From the NCBI GenBank assembly GCA_041739275.1, contig JBGSOF010000050.1, positions 1 through 64,000 of the forward strand: a stretch of DNA of 64,000 nucleotides, written 5' to 3'. The notes beneath the pieces were generated by a model that was given only the letters and a program-made list of their open reading frames with translations, ran no database searches and had not been told where the DNA came from. Position numbers and translations under genes: made by a program. This DNA comes from WGMI01 sp041739275 (GTDB lineage: Bacteria; Bacteroidota; Bacteroidia; Flavobacteriales; Schleiferiaceae). Position 1 is the stretch's first letter; every line of letters begins with the position of its first letter. Below are positions 24,482 to 32,517 of this stretch, piece after piece.

Positions 24482-25639
24482 TTATTCGAGCCAGCTCTTC
24501 CAATATTCCGGGTCTTGGAGGGCGATTGCGTTTTGAGTGAGGCGCAGCGGTTTAAAGGTGTCGACCATCACCGCGAGTTCGTGCGTTTCTTTTTGTCCGA
24601 CCGAGCGCTCGTAGGCTCCGGGATGCGGGCCGTGGGGAATGCCCGCGGGGTGCAAGCTGATGTATCCCTTTTCGACGTGATTCCGGCTCATAAAGTCGCC
24701 ATCCACATAATAAAGTACTTCGTCGCTGTCGATGTTGCTGTGATTGTAGGGAGCGGGAATGGCCTTGGGGTGATAGTCGTACATCCTCGGGGCAAAAGTG
24801 CAGATCACGAAGTTGTTCGCTTCAAAAGTTTGGTGCACCGGCGGCGGTTGGTGAACGCGTCCGGTAATCGGCTCGAAGTCTCGGGCGTTGAACGCATAGG
24901 GATAATTGTAGCCATCCCAGCCGACCACATCGAACGGGTGCGATGCGTAGACTAAAGTGTGGAGGTGGTTTTCTTTTTTGATTTTAATCGCGAACTCCCC
25001 TTTTTCGTCTCGGGTTTCGAGTTCATCGGGACGCCTGAGGTCGCGCTCGCAATAGGGAGAATGCTCGAGGAGCTGCCCAAAGGAGTTGCGGTATCGCTTG
25101 GGGCTCAAAATGGGGCTGAAGCTCTCTACAATAAAGAGGCGATTGTCGGGGCTGTCGAACTCGATCGAGTAAATCATCCCGCGCGGAATGACCAGATAAT
25201 CTTCAGGTCCAAAGCGCAGATTGCCCAAAAAGCTGCGGAGTGTTCCCGTGCCCTTGTGCACGAAAATCAATTCGTCGGCATCGGCGTTTTTGTAAAAATA
25301 ACTACCCATCGATTGTCGCGGCGCGGCCAGGGCAATATTGAGGTCGTTGTTAAACAGAACAATCTTTCGGGCATCGAGAAAGTCGTCTTCGGGAGCCAAG
25401 TGCCAGCCTTTGACCATTCGGCTGGTCAGGTTGCGTTCAACGGCCGCAAGCGGGGTGCAATCGACCGAACCGCTGATTTCGCGCACCATGGTGGGACGGT
25501 GGACGTGGTACAACAAAGACGACATGCCCGAAAAACCTTCGGTTCCGAAGAGTTGTTCGTAATACAAGCCTCCGTCGGGCTTTTCGAAAACGGTGTGGCG
25601 CTTGTGGGGAATTCGGCCGAGTCGGTGATAGATGGGCAT
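24482..25639 (-). CDS. hmgA: Homogentisate 1,2-dioxygenase
   Basis: 385 aa, a cupin-fold Fe(II) dioxygenase opening the homogentisate ring to maleylacetoacetate. Characteristic segments include the N-terminal YYEQLFGTEGFSG, the cupin block DELIFVHKGTGTLRS, GRVHQPPPVHQTFEANNFV and, near the metal site, ISLHPAGIPHGPHPG with several His residues. Slightly shorter than the human enzyme but normal for bacteria. It is the first gene of the tyrosine-degradation operon with hppD. The maleylacetoacetate isomerase and fumarylacetoacetase genes are not in the window. Confidence 0.94.
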   Translation of the reverse strand: MPIYHRLGRIPHKRHTVFEKPDGGLYYEQLFGTEGFSGMSSLLYHVHRPTMVREISGSVDCTPLAAVERNLTSRMVKGWHLAPEDDFLDARKIVLFNNDLNIALAAPRQSMGSYFYKNADADELIFVHKGTGTLRSFLGNLRFGPEDYLVIPRGMIYSIEFDSPDNRLFIVESFSPILSPKRYRNSFGQLLEHSPYCERDLRRPDELETRDEKGEFAIKIKKENHLHTLVYASHPFDVVGWDGYNYPYAFNARDFEPITGRVHQPPPVHQTFEANNFVICTFAPRMYDYHPKAIPAPYNHSNIDSDEVLYYVDGDFMSRNHVEKGYISLHPAGIPHGPHPGAYERSVGQKETHELAVMVDTFKPLRLTQNAIALQDPEYWKSWLE

Positions 25640-25732
25640 ACCTTGGGCAGTGGAATTTTAAAGACTTCGGGTCAAAATAAGGGAGTGTGGCGAACAAATC
25701 TCGGTTGAGATCCCAAGAGAGAATTCGCCGCG

Positions 25733-26638
25733 ATGAGTTCAAAGGTAGGATCTCACTCGAACGCGAGAATGATGAAAGTCATGTTTTCAAGAGCATTGGA
25801 GTCCTTGGCCTACGGCAACTTAGCCGTTGCGATGTCGGCTTGGGGCTACTGCTATGCCCTGGGCAACACCCTGGGTTGGGCGGATAAAGCCTATGCTTTT
25901 CTGCTCTTTTTCGGGACTTTCTCGGCTTATTCGTACATGCACTTATTGAGCGCTCGAAATCAAAGGCCGATCGACGGCCATCCGGTGAGAGTGTTCACGC
26001 AAAAACACGCTCGAATATTCGGAGTCTTGGGTTTAGTCTCGGCTTTGGCCGCCGTTTATTTCTTTGTCCGGGTCCAAGCCTTCTATCGACTTCTCGCCAC
26101 CGCATTGCTCCCGCTGGTGCTGCTCTATCCGGCACTCGGCAAAAAGTTCGGCGGGCTCCGTTCGATGAAGGGGCTCAAGTTTCCCCTCGTGGTCGGTATT
26201 TGGATTTTGTTAACCGCGGGGGTGCCGATGTTTTTCGCCGATCGGGCTATTTCAAAAGGCGTCGTGTTTGCTCTTGGCCTTTCGGTCTCGCTATGGATCG
26301 CGGCTACCGCTTTTATGTTCGATTTGAGAGATATTCACACCGATCGACCGGGCTTGAGCTGGGCGCAGCGGCTCGGCGGTCGGCGGAGCATCAATCTCAT
26401 TCGCGCGGCTTATGCGCTGTCTGCCTTCGGATTTATCGGGGTTTGGATGGCATATCCCGAAGTCGGATTTCAGGCAGCAGCAGCCCTTCTTTCGCTTTTG
26501 GGTTCCATAATGCTCTGCAATGCGTATGCTCGAAACAACAAGCCGCTGATTATCAGTCTTTGGATCGAATTAATGCCGGCATTTTGGGGATTCGCGGTTT
26601 GGTTAGGCGAATGGGCTCGGCAGTCGTTTTACTTTTAA
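25733..26638 (+). CDS. UbiA-like polytopic membrane protein (degenerate first motif)
   Basis: Up to 301 aa with about eight or nine membrane helices. The segment FDLRDIHTDRPG matches the second Asp-rich motif of UbiA prenyltransferases (DxxxD). At the place of the first motif (NxxxDxxxD) the sequence reads SYMHLLSARNQRPIDG and lacks the Asp pair, so classical prenyltransferase activity is doubtful. In-frame ATGs at 25769, 25772 and 25781 are alternative starts; the first 12 residues overlap the hmgA promoter element. It is followed by kynU after only 4 bp. Function unknown. Confidence 0.75.
   Translation: MSSKVGSHSNARMMKVMFSRALESLAYGNLAVAMSAWGYCYALGNTLGWADKAYAFLLFFGTFSAYSYMHLLSARNQRPIDGHPVRVFTQKHARIFGVLGLVSALAAVYFFVRVQAFYRLLATALLPLVLLYPALGKKFGGLRSMKGLKFPLVVGIWILLTAGVPMFFADRAISKGVVFALGLSVSLWIAATAFMFDLRDIHTDRPGLSWAQRLGGRRSINLIRAAYALSAFGFIGVWMAYPEVGFQAAAALLSLLGSIMLCNAYARNNKPLIISLWIELMPAFWGFAVWLGEWARQSFYF
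25740..25747 (-). promoter_or_regulatory. -7 promoter element TACCTTTG, candidate for hmgA-hppD
   Basis: Exact TAnnTTTG match on the minus strand, about 100 nt before the hmgA start. It lies within the first codons of the divergent membrane-protein gene if that gene starts at 25733. This suggests a longer 5' leader for hmgA than for other genes here, or a later start for the neighbour. Confidence 0.4.
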
Positions 26639-26642
26639 CCCG

Positions 26643-27947
26643 ATGATGCAGGCACACCCTTCGCGCGATTGGCGAATCCCTCTCGAGTCTTTTGAGCTTC
26701 ACGCAGCTGCCGAACTCGACCGCATAGATCGGTTCCCTGCGCTGCGCCATCGGTTCCACCTTCCATTGCATTCCGACGGAAGCGAAAAGGTCTATCTCAC
26801 CGGCAATAGCTTGGGGCTTCAGCCCAAACAAGCCAAGCAATACATTCTCGAAGAGCTCGAAGATTGGGCCAATTTGGGCGTGGAAGGCCATGTGCATGCG
26901 CGTCGGCCCTGGGTAGAGTACCACCGATTTTTTTCAGACTCCCTCGCTCGAATCGTCGGCGCGTTTCCCGACGAAGTGGTTGCGATGAACGGTCTCACGG
27001 CCAACCTTCACCTGATGATGGTGAGTTTTTATCGCCCTCAAGCCGGGCGTCGAAAGATCTTGTGCGAAGCCAAAGCCTTTCCTTCTGACTTGTACGCTTT
27101 TCGGAGCCAGATCAGATTTCACGGCGGCCAAGACGAAGACCTCATTGCGCTCGAAGCCAGATCGGGAGAGTACATTTTGCGCACCGACGACATTCTCGAA
27201 GCGATCGAAAGGCATCGAAACGAGTTGTCGCTCGTTCTTTTGGGCGCAGTGAACTACTACACCGGGCAGTTTTTCGAAATTCAAAAAATCACCTCAAAAG
27301 CCAAGGAATACGGCATTGCTGTCGGATGGGATTTAGCCCACGCCGCGGGCAATGTCCCGATGGAACTGCACCACTGGGACGTCGATTTTGCCGCTTGGTG
27401 CAGCTACAAGTATTTGAACAGCGGCCCGGGTTCGGTGAGCGGGGTTTTTATCCATCGAAAACACCATGCGGAAGCCGATTTACCGCGTTTTGAAGGCTGG
27501 TGGGGGCATCGAATTTCTGATCGATTTGCCATGCCCGATCGATTTTTGGGCAGTGGAACCGCAGAGGCCTGGCAACTGAGCAATGCACCGGTTTTGAGCA
27601 TGGCGGCCCACAGAGCTTCGCTCGATCTCTTTGACGAGGCCAAGATGGAAAACCTCAGAGAAAAGTCGATTCGGCTCACTCAATATCTCGAACAACTTAT
27701 CTTGGAGTCGGTTCATCTTAAAAAGCGCAATTGGAGCATCATTACGCCCCAAGACCCCGAGCAAAGAGGGGCTCAGTTGAGCCTGCTGATTCCCGAAGAC
27801 GGCCGGCGCTTTTTTGATTATTTGACCGATCGCGGAGCCGTCGTCGATTGGAGAGAACCGGGGGTGATCCGAATGGCGCCCGCCCCTTTGTACAACACTT
27901 TTGAAGACTTGGCGCGTCTCTATGCCATGTTCGTTGAATACGATTGA
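26643..27947 (+). CDS. kynU: Kynureninase
   Basis: 434 aa PLP enzyme (fold type I) cleaving kynurenine to anthranilate or 3-hydroxykynurenine to 3-hydroxyanthranilate. Family blocks: YLTGNSLGLQPK near the N-terminus, NGLTANLHLMMVSFYRP, the PLP-site Asp region GWDLAHAAGN, and the Schiff-base Lys in WCSYKYLNSGPG. Length is normal. It lies in an operon with the following kynurenine monooxygenase (6 bp apart), so 3-hydroxykynurenine is the likely substrate. Confidence 0.95.
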   Translation: MMQAHPSRDWRIPLESFELHAAAELDRIDRFPALRHRFHLPLHSDGSEKVYLTGNSLGLQPKQAKQYILEELEDWANLGVEGHVHARRPWVEYHRFFSDSLARIVGAFPDEVVAMNGLTANLHLMMVSFYRPQAGRRKILCEAKAFPSDLYAFRSQIRFHGGQDEDLIALEARSGEYILRTDDILEAIERHRNELSLVLLGAVNYYTGQFFEIQKITSKAKEYGIAVGWDLAHAAGNVPMELHHWDVDFAAWCSYKYLNSGPGSVSGVFIHRKHHAEADLPRFEGWWGHRISDRFAMPDRFLGSGTAEAWQLSNAPVLSMAAHRASLDLFDEAKMENLREKSIRLTQYLEQLILESVHLKKRNWSIITPQDPEQRGAQLSLLIPEDGRRFFDYLTDRGAVVDWREPGVIRMAPAPLYNTFEDLARLYAMFVEYD

Positions 27948-27953
27948 TATCTC

Positions 27954-29312
27954 GTGAAAAACAAGCCAGAAAATGTAGCCGTCGTCGGTGGAGGCCTCGT
28001 CGGTTCTCTGTTGTCGATTTATCTCGCGCGAAGGGGTTTTTCTGTTTCGCTTTTTGAAAGGCGCTCCGATCCGAGAGCTGCAAACCTCTACCAAGGTCGT
28101 TCGATCAATTTGGCGCTTTCAGACCGCGGATGGCGTGCTTTAGAAGGGGTTGGTGCGGCCGAGGAAGTTCGCAAATTCGCCATGCCGATGTATCGAAGAG
28201 CGATCCATCAGCCCGACGGCAGCCTCGGTTTTCAAGCCTATGGCAAAGAAGGTCAGGCGATTTACAGTGTTTCGCGAGGCGGTATCAACCGTTGTTTGCT
28301 CTCTTTGGCCGAGGCCGAGCCGAATATTCGAATGTTGTTTAGCCAGCGTTTGATCGATGCGGATGTCGCTCATGGCCATCTGGTTTTTGAAGGTGCGGAC
28401 TCGGGCCGCATCGCGCAGAGTTTCGACTGGGTTTTTGGAGCCGACGGAGCCTATTCTGCCCTCAGAGCCGAGATGATTCGCAGCGATCGGTTCAACTACA
28501 GTCAGGAATACATCGAGCACGGATACAAGGAGTTGAACATACCGGCGCTCGAAGGCGGAGGTTTTGCGCTCGAGAAAGAAGCACTGCATATTTGGCCTAG
28601 GGGTTCGCATATGCTCATCGCCTTGCCAAATCCCGACGGCAGTTTTACATGCACCTTATTTTTTGCATTCGAAGGCCCCGATTCGTTTGCCGAACTCAGC
28701 GAATTGCACAAGGCGCGGTCTTATTTTGATGAGCACTTTGCCGATGCGCTGGCCTTGATGCCCGATTTTGACCGGGAGTGGAGCGAGAACCCCGTGAGTT
28801 CGTTGTGCATTATGCGCTGTTATCCCTGGGTCCGCGGCAAAGTTGCGCTGATCGGGGATGCAGCTCATGCCATCGTTCCTTTTTATGGTCAGGGAATGAA
28901 TGCGGGTTTTGAGGATTGCTTTGAATTTGACCGAATTTTTGGCGAGCATTCAGACTGGGCCGAGGCGCTCGAAGAGTATCAAATGGAGCGCAAACCCAAC
29001 GCAGACGCCATTGCCGATTTGGCTCTCAGGAATTTTATCGAAATGCGCGATTCGACGGCCGACCCCCGATTCCTCCTTCAAAAGCGAATTGAGTCCAAGT
29101 TTAACGATCGACATCCATCGATTTGGACGCCGCTCTACTCGATGGTCACGTTCAGCCAAATCCCATATTCCGAGGCCTTGGAGCGGGGTAAAGTGCAAGA
29201 TCGAATTATGGAGGAAGTCATGAATCGCCCCGACATCGAAGCGATGTGGGACTCGGCCGAAGTCGAAGCAGCCATGCTCGAGGCCTGTGTGCGCGAATTG
29301 GGTGTGCGCTAA
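27954..29312 (+). CDS. kmo: Kynurenine 3-monooxygenase
   Basis: 452 aa with a GTG start. FAD-dependent hydroxylase converting kynurenine to 3-hydroxykynurenine with NADPH and O2. The Rossmann motif VVGGGLVGS (residues 9-17), the DG motif GADGAYSALRAEM and the second FAD motif LIGDAAHAIVPFYGQGMN are all intact. The C-terminal 70 residues contain the typical amphipathic end. Operon with kynU. No tryptophan dioxygenase, formamidase or 3-hydroxyanthranilate dioxygenase is in the window. A minus-strand gene ends 9 bp downstream. Confidence 0.95.
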   Translation: MKNKPENVAVVGGGLVGSLLSIYLARRGFSVSLFERRSDPRAANLYQGRSINLALSDRGWRALEGVGAAEEVRKFAMPMYRRAIHQPDGSLGFQAYGKEGQAIYSVSRGGINRCLLSLAEAEPNIRMLFSQRLIDADVAHGHLVFEGADSGRIAQSFDWVFGADGAYSALRAEMIRSDRFNYSQEYIEHGYKELNIPALEGGGFALEKEALHIWPRGSHMLIALPNPDGSFTCTLFFAFEGPDSFAELSELHKARSYFDEHFADALALMPDFDREWSENPVSSLCIMRCYPWVRGKVALIGDAAHAIVPFYGQGMNAGFEDCFEFDRIFGEHSDWAEALEEYQMERKPNADAIADLALRNFIEMRDSTADPRFLLQKRIESKFNDRHPSIWTPLYSMVTFSQIPYSEALERGKVQDRIMEEVMNRPDIEAMWDSAEVEAAMLEACVRELGVR

Positions 29313-29321
29313 AGCTCTGTC

Positions 29322-29735
29322 CTAGCCGATCGATCGCTTTTGGCGGTCGAGGTAATCCTCGATAATCAGGTTGATGTTGTTGTTTACCAATGGCTTGGTG
29401 ATGTATCCGCGCACACAGCCGTAGCCGTTGGCTTTCTGTTGATCGAATTTTGAGATCGAAGAGCTGACGACGTAGATATAGCAGTCTTTGGAGCTAAAGC
29501 GGTCGTGGTATTCATCCAAAAATTCAAATCCCCCCATTACAGGCATATTGATATCCAAGAGGAGTACTCCGGGAAAGGGCACGTGGTTTTGATCGCGCTC
29601 TTTGAGATATCTCATCGCACTCGAACCATCGAGTTTAAATTCCATTTGTACCCTGGGGTACGAGCGCTGCACGATGTTCTTCAACACGAAGTTGTTCACT
29701 TGATCATCGTCGATAACGAGCATATCCAACTCCAT
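29322..29735 (-). CDS. Single-domain response regulator (receiver only)
   Basis: 137 aa consisting of one CheY-like receiver domain. The acidic pocket (VIDDDQ), the phospho-acceptor Asp in LLLDINMPVMGG, the switch Ser in YVVSSS and the conserved Lys in ITKPL are all present. No output domain. It is the last gene of a four-gene minus-strand signalling operon, 15 bp after the AraC-type regulator, and probably relays or drains phosphate from the PAS kinase. This role is inferred from context. Confidence 0.88.
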   Translation of the reverse strand: MELDMLVIDDDQVNNFVLKNIVQRSYPRVQMEFKLDGSSAMRYLKERDQNHVPFPGVLLLDINMPVMGGFEFLDEYHDRFSSKDCYIYVVSSSISKFDQQKANGYGCVRGYITKPLVNNNINLIIEDYLDRQKRSIG

Positions 29736-29750
29736 CTTTGGCTGATTTAG

Positions 29751-30506
29751 TTAGCCCGCTTGTTTTACGGAAGGGGTGACACCGTATTTCGCTTTGTAGC
29801 ACTTGCCAAAATAAGAAAGGCTTTTGAATCCGAGGTGGAAAGCGATGTCCTTGATGGGCATGTCGGTATTTTCGAGCAGTTCTTTCGCCCGCACCAACTT
29901 GATTTCGTTGATGTATTTGACCGGGGTCATTCCCGCCTTTTCCTTGACGAGCGATTCGAGTCTCGGGTACGTCATGTTCATGTCGTTGGCCAGGTCGGGA
30001 ATCGAGAAATTCTTGAACCGATATTTTTTGATGATCAGCGAGTCCATCATCGCGAGAACCGGATCTTTGACCGGAATGGCGGTTTTGAGCTCGAGGTCGA
30101 TCGAGTAAATCTTGTCGAGATATTCCTGTTTGCGAAGCAGGTTGTTGATTCGACTGACCAAAACCTGAGTTCGAATCGGCTTGACAAGGTAATCGTCAGC
30201 GCCCAAGTCGTAGCCTTGAATGAGATTTTCATCTTGCCCGAGCGCAGTGAGCAAGATCACCGGGATGTTCTTGAGGTCAGGACTCGAGCGCACCGCTTCG
30301 AGGACTTCGTATCCGTTTTTGCGGGGCATCATGATGTCGGAGACCACCAAATCAGGTTTAAAATGCTCCATTTTGGCAATGGCTATCTCCCCGTCTGCCG
30401 CGCCTTCCACTTCAAAGTATTCCGACAACAAAAGCATCATGCTGTCCAACAAATCGGTGTTGTCTTCGGCAATCAGCACTTTTTTCAGTTTTTGAGAGGC
30501 CTCCAT
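29751..30506 (-). CDS. Response regulator with receiver and AraC-type DNA-binding domain
   Basis: 251 aa. Receiver domain about 10-125 with LIAEDN, phospho-acceptor Asp in LVVSDIMMPRKNG, Thr in ILLTALG and Lys in LVKPIR. The C-terminal AraC/XylS helix-turn-helix pair spans about 150-248 (IPDLANDMNMTYPRLESLVK and IKDIAFHLGFKSLSYFGKCY). The same domain pairing occurs at the end of hybrid two-component systems in Bacteroidota, but here it is free-standing. It lies 20 bp after the PAS kinase gene, its likely partner. Confidence 0.9.
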   Translation of the reverse strand: MEASQKLKKVLIAEDNTDLLDSMMLLLSEYFEVEGAADGEIAIAKMEHFKPDLVVSDIMMPRKNGYEVLEAVRSSPDLKNIPVILLTALGQDENLIQGYDLGADDYLVKPIRTQVLVSRINNLLRKQEYLDKIYSIDLELKTAIPVKDPVLAMMDSLIIKKYRFKNFSIPDLANDMNMTYPRLESLVKEKAGMTPVKYINEIKLVRAKELLENTDMPIKDIAFHLGFKSLSYFGKCYKAKYGVTPSVKQAG

Positions 30507-30526
30507 TGGCTGCTTTCTTCTTGAAT

Positions 30527-31624
30527 TTAAGAGATTCGATCGAGTAAATACGGAAGCTTGACCCGCATTCGGGTTCCTTTGCCCTCCTCACTCTCAATAG
30601 TAATTTTTCCGCCGTGTAAAACTACAAATTCCTTAACAATCGACAAGGCGACCCCGGCACCCTCGGTGTCCATGGCGTTCTCTGCTCTGTAAAATGGTTC
30701 AAAAATTCGATTGAGGTCTTTCTCGGGAATACCCCGGCCTTGGTCGCTCACGGCGAGCTCAACAGAGTCCTCGTCAAAATGCGCACTCAATTTCACGGCT
30801 GTTTCCGCGCTCGAATACTTGCAGGCGTTGTCGAGCAGATTGCTCAAAACGTAGGTCATCATACTTTCGTCGGCCTGAATATTTCGCTTGTTGCCGGTGT
30901 AGGAAAGCTCGATGTTTCGGCCCTCGCGGAGTTCTCCCGAAGCAGTTTTAAGGCTTTCAAACAGCTCGGTTAAATCGAGAGAAACGGGTTTAAAAGGCTC
31001 TTTGCCCGCATTGATTTTGCGAAGTTGAACCAGATCGCCGATGATGTCGTTGAGGCGCTGAATTTGCTTCTCAATTTTGGCCAGCATGGATGTGAACCGC
31101 TCGTCGCCTTTGTTCTTGGATCCCCATGAATTCAACAGATCGACTTGCATTTGAATGACGGCCAACGGGGTCTTGAATTCGTGAGAAGCGATGGTGAACA
31201 AATTCGACCGCATTTCGCTGAGTTCTTTCTCTTTAGACCAAGCGAGAATCAAATCTTCCATCAAAAAGACGCTCTCGGTAATCTCAGTGGTGGTGGTGAG
31301 CAAAAACTCGCCGCCGGACATTTGAAGAACCTCTGAAAGGGTTGACTTTACCCAGATTTGCTGCCCGTCTTTGCGCTCGAGCATCACCTTTACCTCGGCT
31401 CCGGGTCGGTAGAGCATCCGCCTGAACAAAGAGGCGTCCATGTCTCGGTGATAGGTCTCCGAAAGAAAGTCGATGAGTTCTCGCCCCACGAGTTCAGAGG
31501 GATGAACCCCGAGAATTTTTTTACTCGAGGGGGTCGCATACAAAATCTTCATCTCCCGATTGTGGATGCAGATGAGGTCTGAAGTATTGTTTGCAATGAG
31601 CTCGAAAAGGGTGTCGTCGATCAC
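30527..31624 (-). CDS. PAS-domain sensor histidine kinase, soluble
   Basis: 365 aa without a membrane helix. PAS domain about 1-120 (IHNREMKILYATPSSKKILG). The HisKA dimerisation domain follows with the phospho-acceptor His in ASHEFKTPLAV (about residue 155). The HATPase domain has N-box DNACKYSS, G1-box DQGRGIPEKD, F-box IFEPFYR and G2-box GAGVALSIVKEF. The G2 motif has Ala-Leu in place of the usual Gly-Leu. The lack of membrane segments implies sensing of an internal signal such as redox, light or a ligand. It sits between a LuxR-type and an AraC-type regulator in one operon. Confidence 0.9.
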   Translation of the reverse strand: MIDDTLFELIANNTSDLICIHNREMKILYATPSSKKILGVHPSELVGRELIDFLSETYHRDMDASLFRRMLYRPGAEVKVMLERKDGQQIWVKSTLSEVLQMSGGEFLLTTTTEITESVFLMEDLILAWSKEKELSEMRSNLFTIASHEFKTPLAVIQMQVDLLNSWGSKNKGDERFTSMLAKIEKQIQRLNDIIGDLVQLRKINAGKEPFKPVSLDLTELFESLKTASGELREGRNIELSYTGNKRNIQADESMMTYVLSNLLDNACKYSSAETAVKLSAHFDEDSVELAVSDQGRGIPEKDLNRIFEPFYRAENAMDTEGAGVALSIVKEFVVLHGGKITIESEEGKGTRMRVKLPYLLDRIS

Positions 31625-31652
31625 GGCGCGGTAAAAAGAGATGGTTTTGCGA

Positions 31653-32270
31653 TCAAACGAATTGATACATTTTTGCGAAATTGATCAAGTCTACCACGTT
31701 GCGCGCTTGTAGTTTGTTGAGTAGACGCTGCTTGTAAGTGCTCACGGTTTTGTCGCTGATGCCCAATTCCTCGCTGATGTCCTTATTCGATTTGCCGATC
31801 GACAGCAGTTTGAGCACTTCACTTTCGCGATTCGACAATTTTATTTTGCGTTGTTTTTCGCGCAGAGGAGTCCGAACCGTGTATAATTCTTCGCGGAGAA
31901 AGAGGCGACCTGCAAAGACCTCCTTCACGGCGCGTACGACTTCTTTGGGATCGGCGTCTTTGGTGACATAGCCTACAGCGCCCAGTTTGCGAACCGTGGG
32001 GCCGTAGATCTCTTCGCGGTGCATCGAGAGAATTACCACTTTGACATTGGGATAGTCGTCGGCCATGGCGCGCAAGACCGTGATTCCGTTCATCCGGGGC
32101 ATGTCGATGTCGAGGAGCACCACATCGGCCGACATTTTGCTCAGAACTTGGAGCAATTCGTCTCCGTCTGCCGCTTCGGCAATGAGGCGAACTTCGTCTT
32201 CGAATTTGAGAAAGAGGTCGAGCCCTTTTCGGACGATCGCGTGGTCGTCGGCGATGATGATGTTGATCAT
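31653..32270 (-). CDS. NarL/LuxR-type response regulator
   Basis: 205 aa. Receiver domain about 1-120: IADDHAIVRKG, phospho-acceptor Asp in VVLLDIDMPRMNG, Ser in VILSMH and Lys in VTKDAD. The LuxR helix-turn-helix covers about 140-200 (LSNRESEVLKLLSIGKSNKD then ISEELGISDKTVSTYKQRLL). It is the first gene of the signalling operon; the kinase starts 28 bp downstream. The minus-strand element TAACTTCG (32304-32311) may be its promoter, in an AT-rich divergent region shared with another kinase gene. Confidence 0.92.
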   Translation of the reverse strand: MINIIIADDHAIVRKGLDLFLKFEDEVRLIAEAADGDELLQVLSKMSADVVLLDIDMPRMNGITVLRAMADDYPNVKVVILSMHREEIYGPTVRKLGAVGYVTKDADPKEVVRAVKEVFAGRLFLREELYTVRTPLREKQRKIKLSNRESEVLKLLSIGKSNKDISEELGISDKTVSTYKQRLLNKLQARNVVDLINFAKMYQFV

Positions 32271-32303
32271 GGTCGGGTCAGTGAGGGATGGTTAGGCTGG
32301 GGA

Positions 32304-32311
32304 CGAAGTTA
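32304..32311 (-). promoter_or_regulatory. Variant -7 element TAACTTCG for the signalling operon
   Basis: TAnnTTCG variant on the minus strand, 33 nt before the regulator start. It lies in the 247-bp AT-rich spacer (32271-32517) between the operon and the divergent kinase, in which I see no other gene. Confidence 0.35.
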
Positions 32312-32517
32312 AAAATTTTATATTAATTTCTGACAGAAAGAGCGAGAAAAGTCTTTCAAGCTATTTAATCACTTTTTAGAACTTCGCATCTAAATCGCAC
32401 ACTGGTAAGAGAGATAGCTTAGGAGCCTGTTTTTTTACCTCAATCGCATCGGGCTGTAATAGTCGAACAACGATTACCACAGAGACGCGAAGTGCGAGAA
32501 AAAAAGCAAAATCAAAA

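Noticed and set aside
23628..25708. Antisense open frames over hppD and hmgA
   Set aside because: They mirror two well-recognised dioxygenase genes and contain no family signature.
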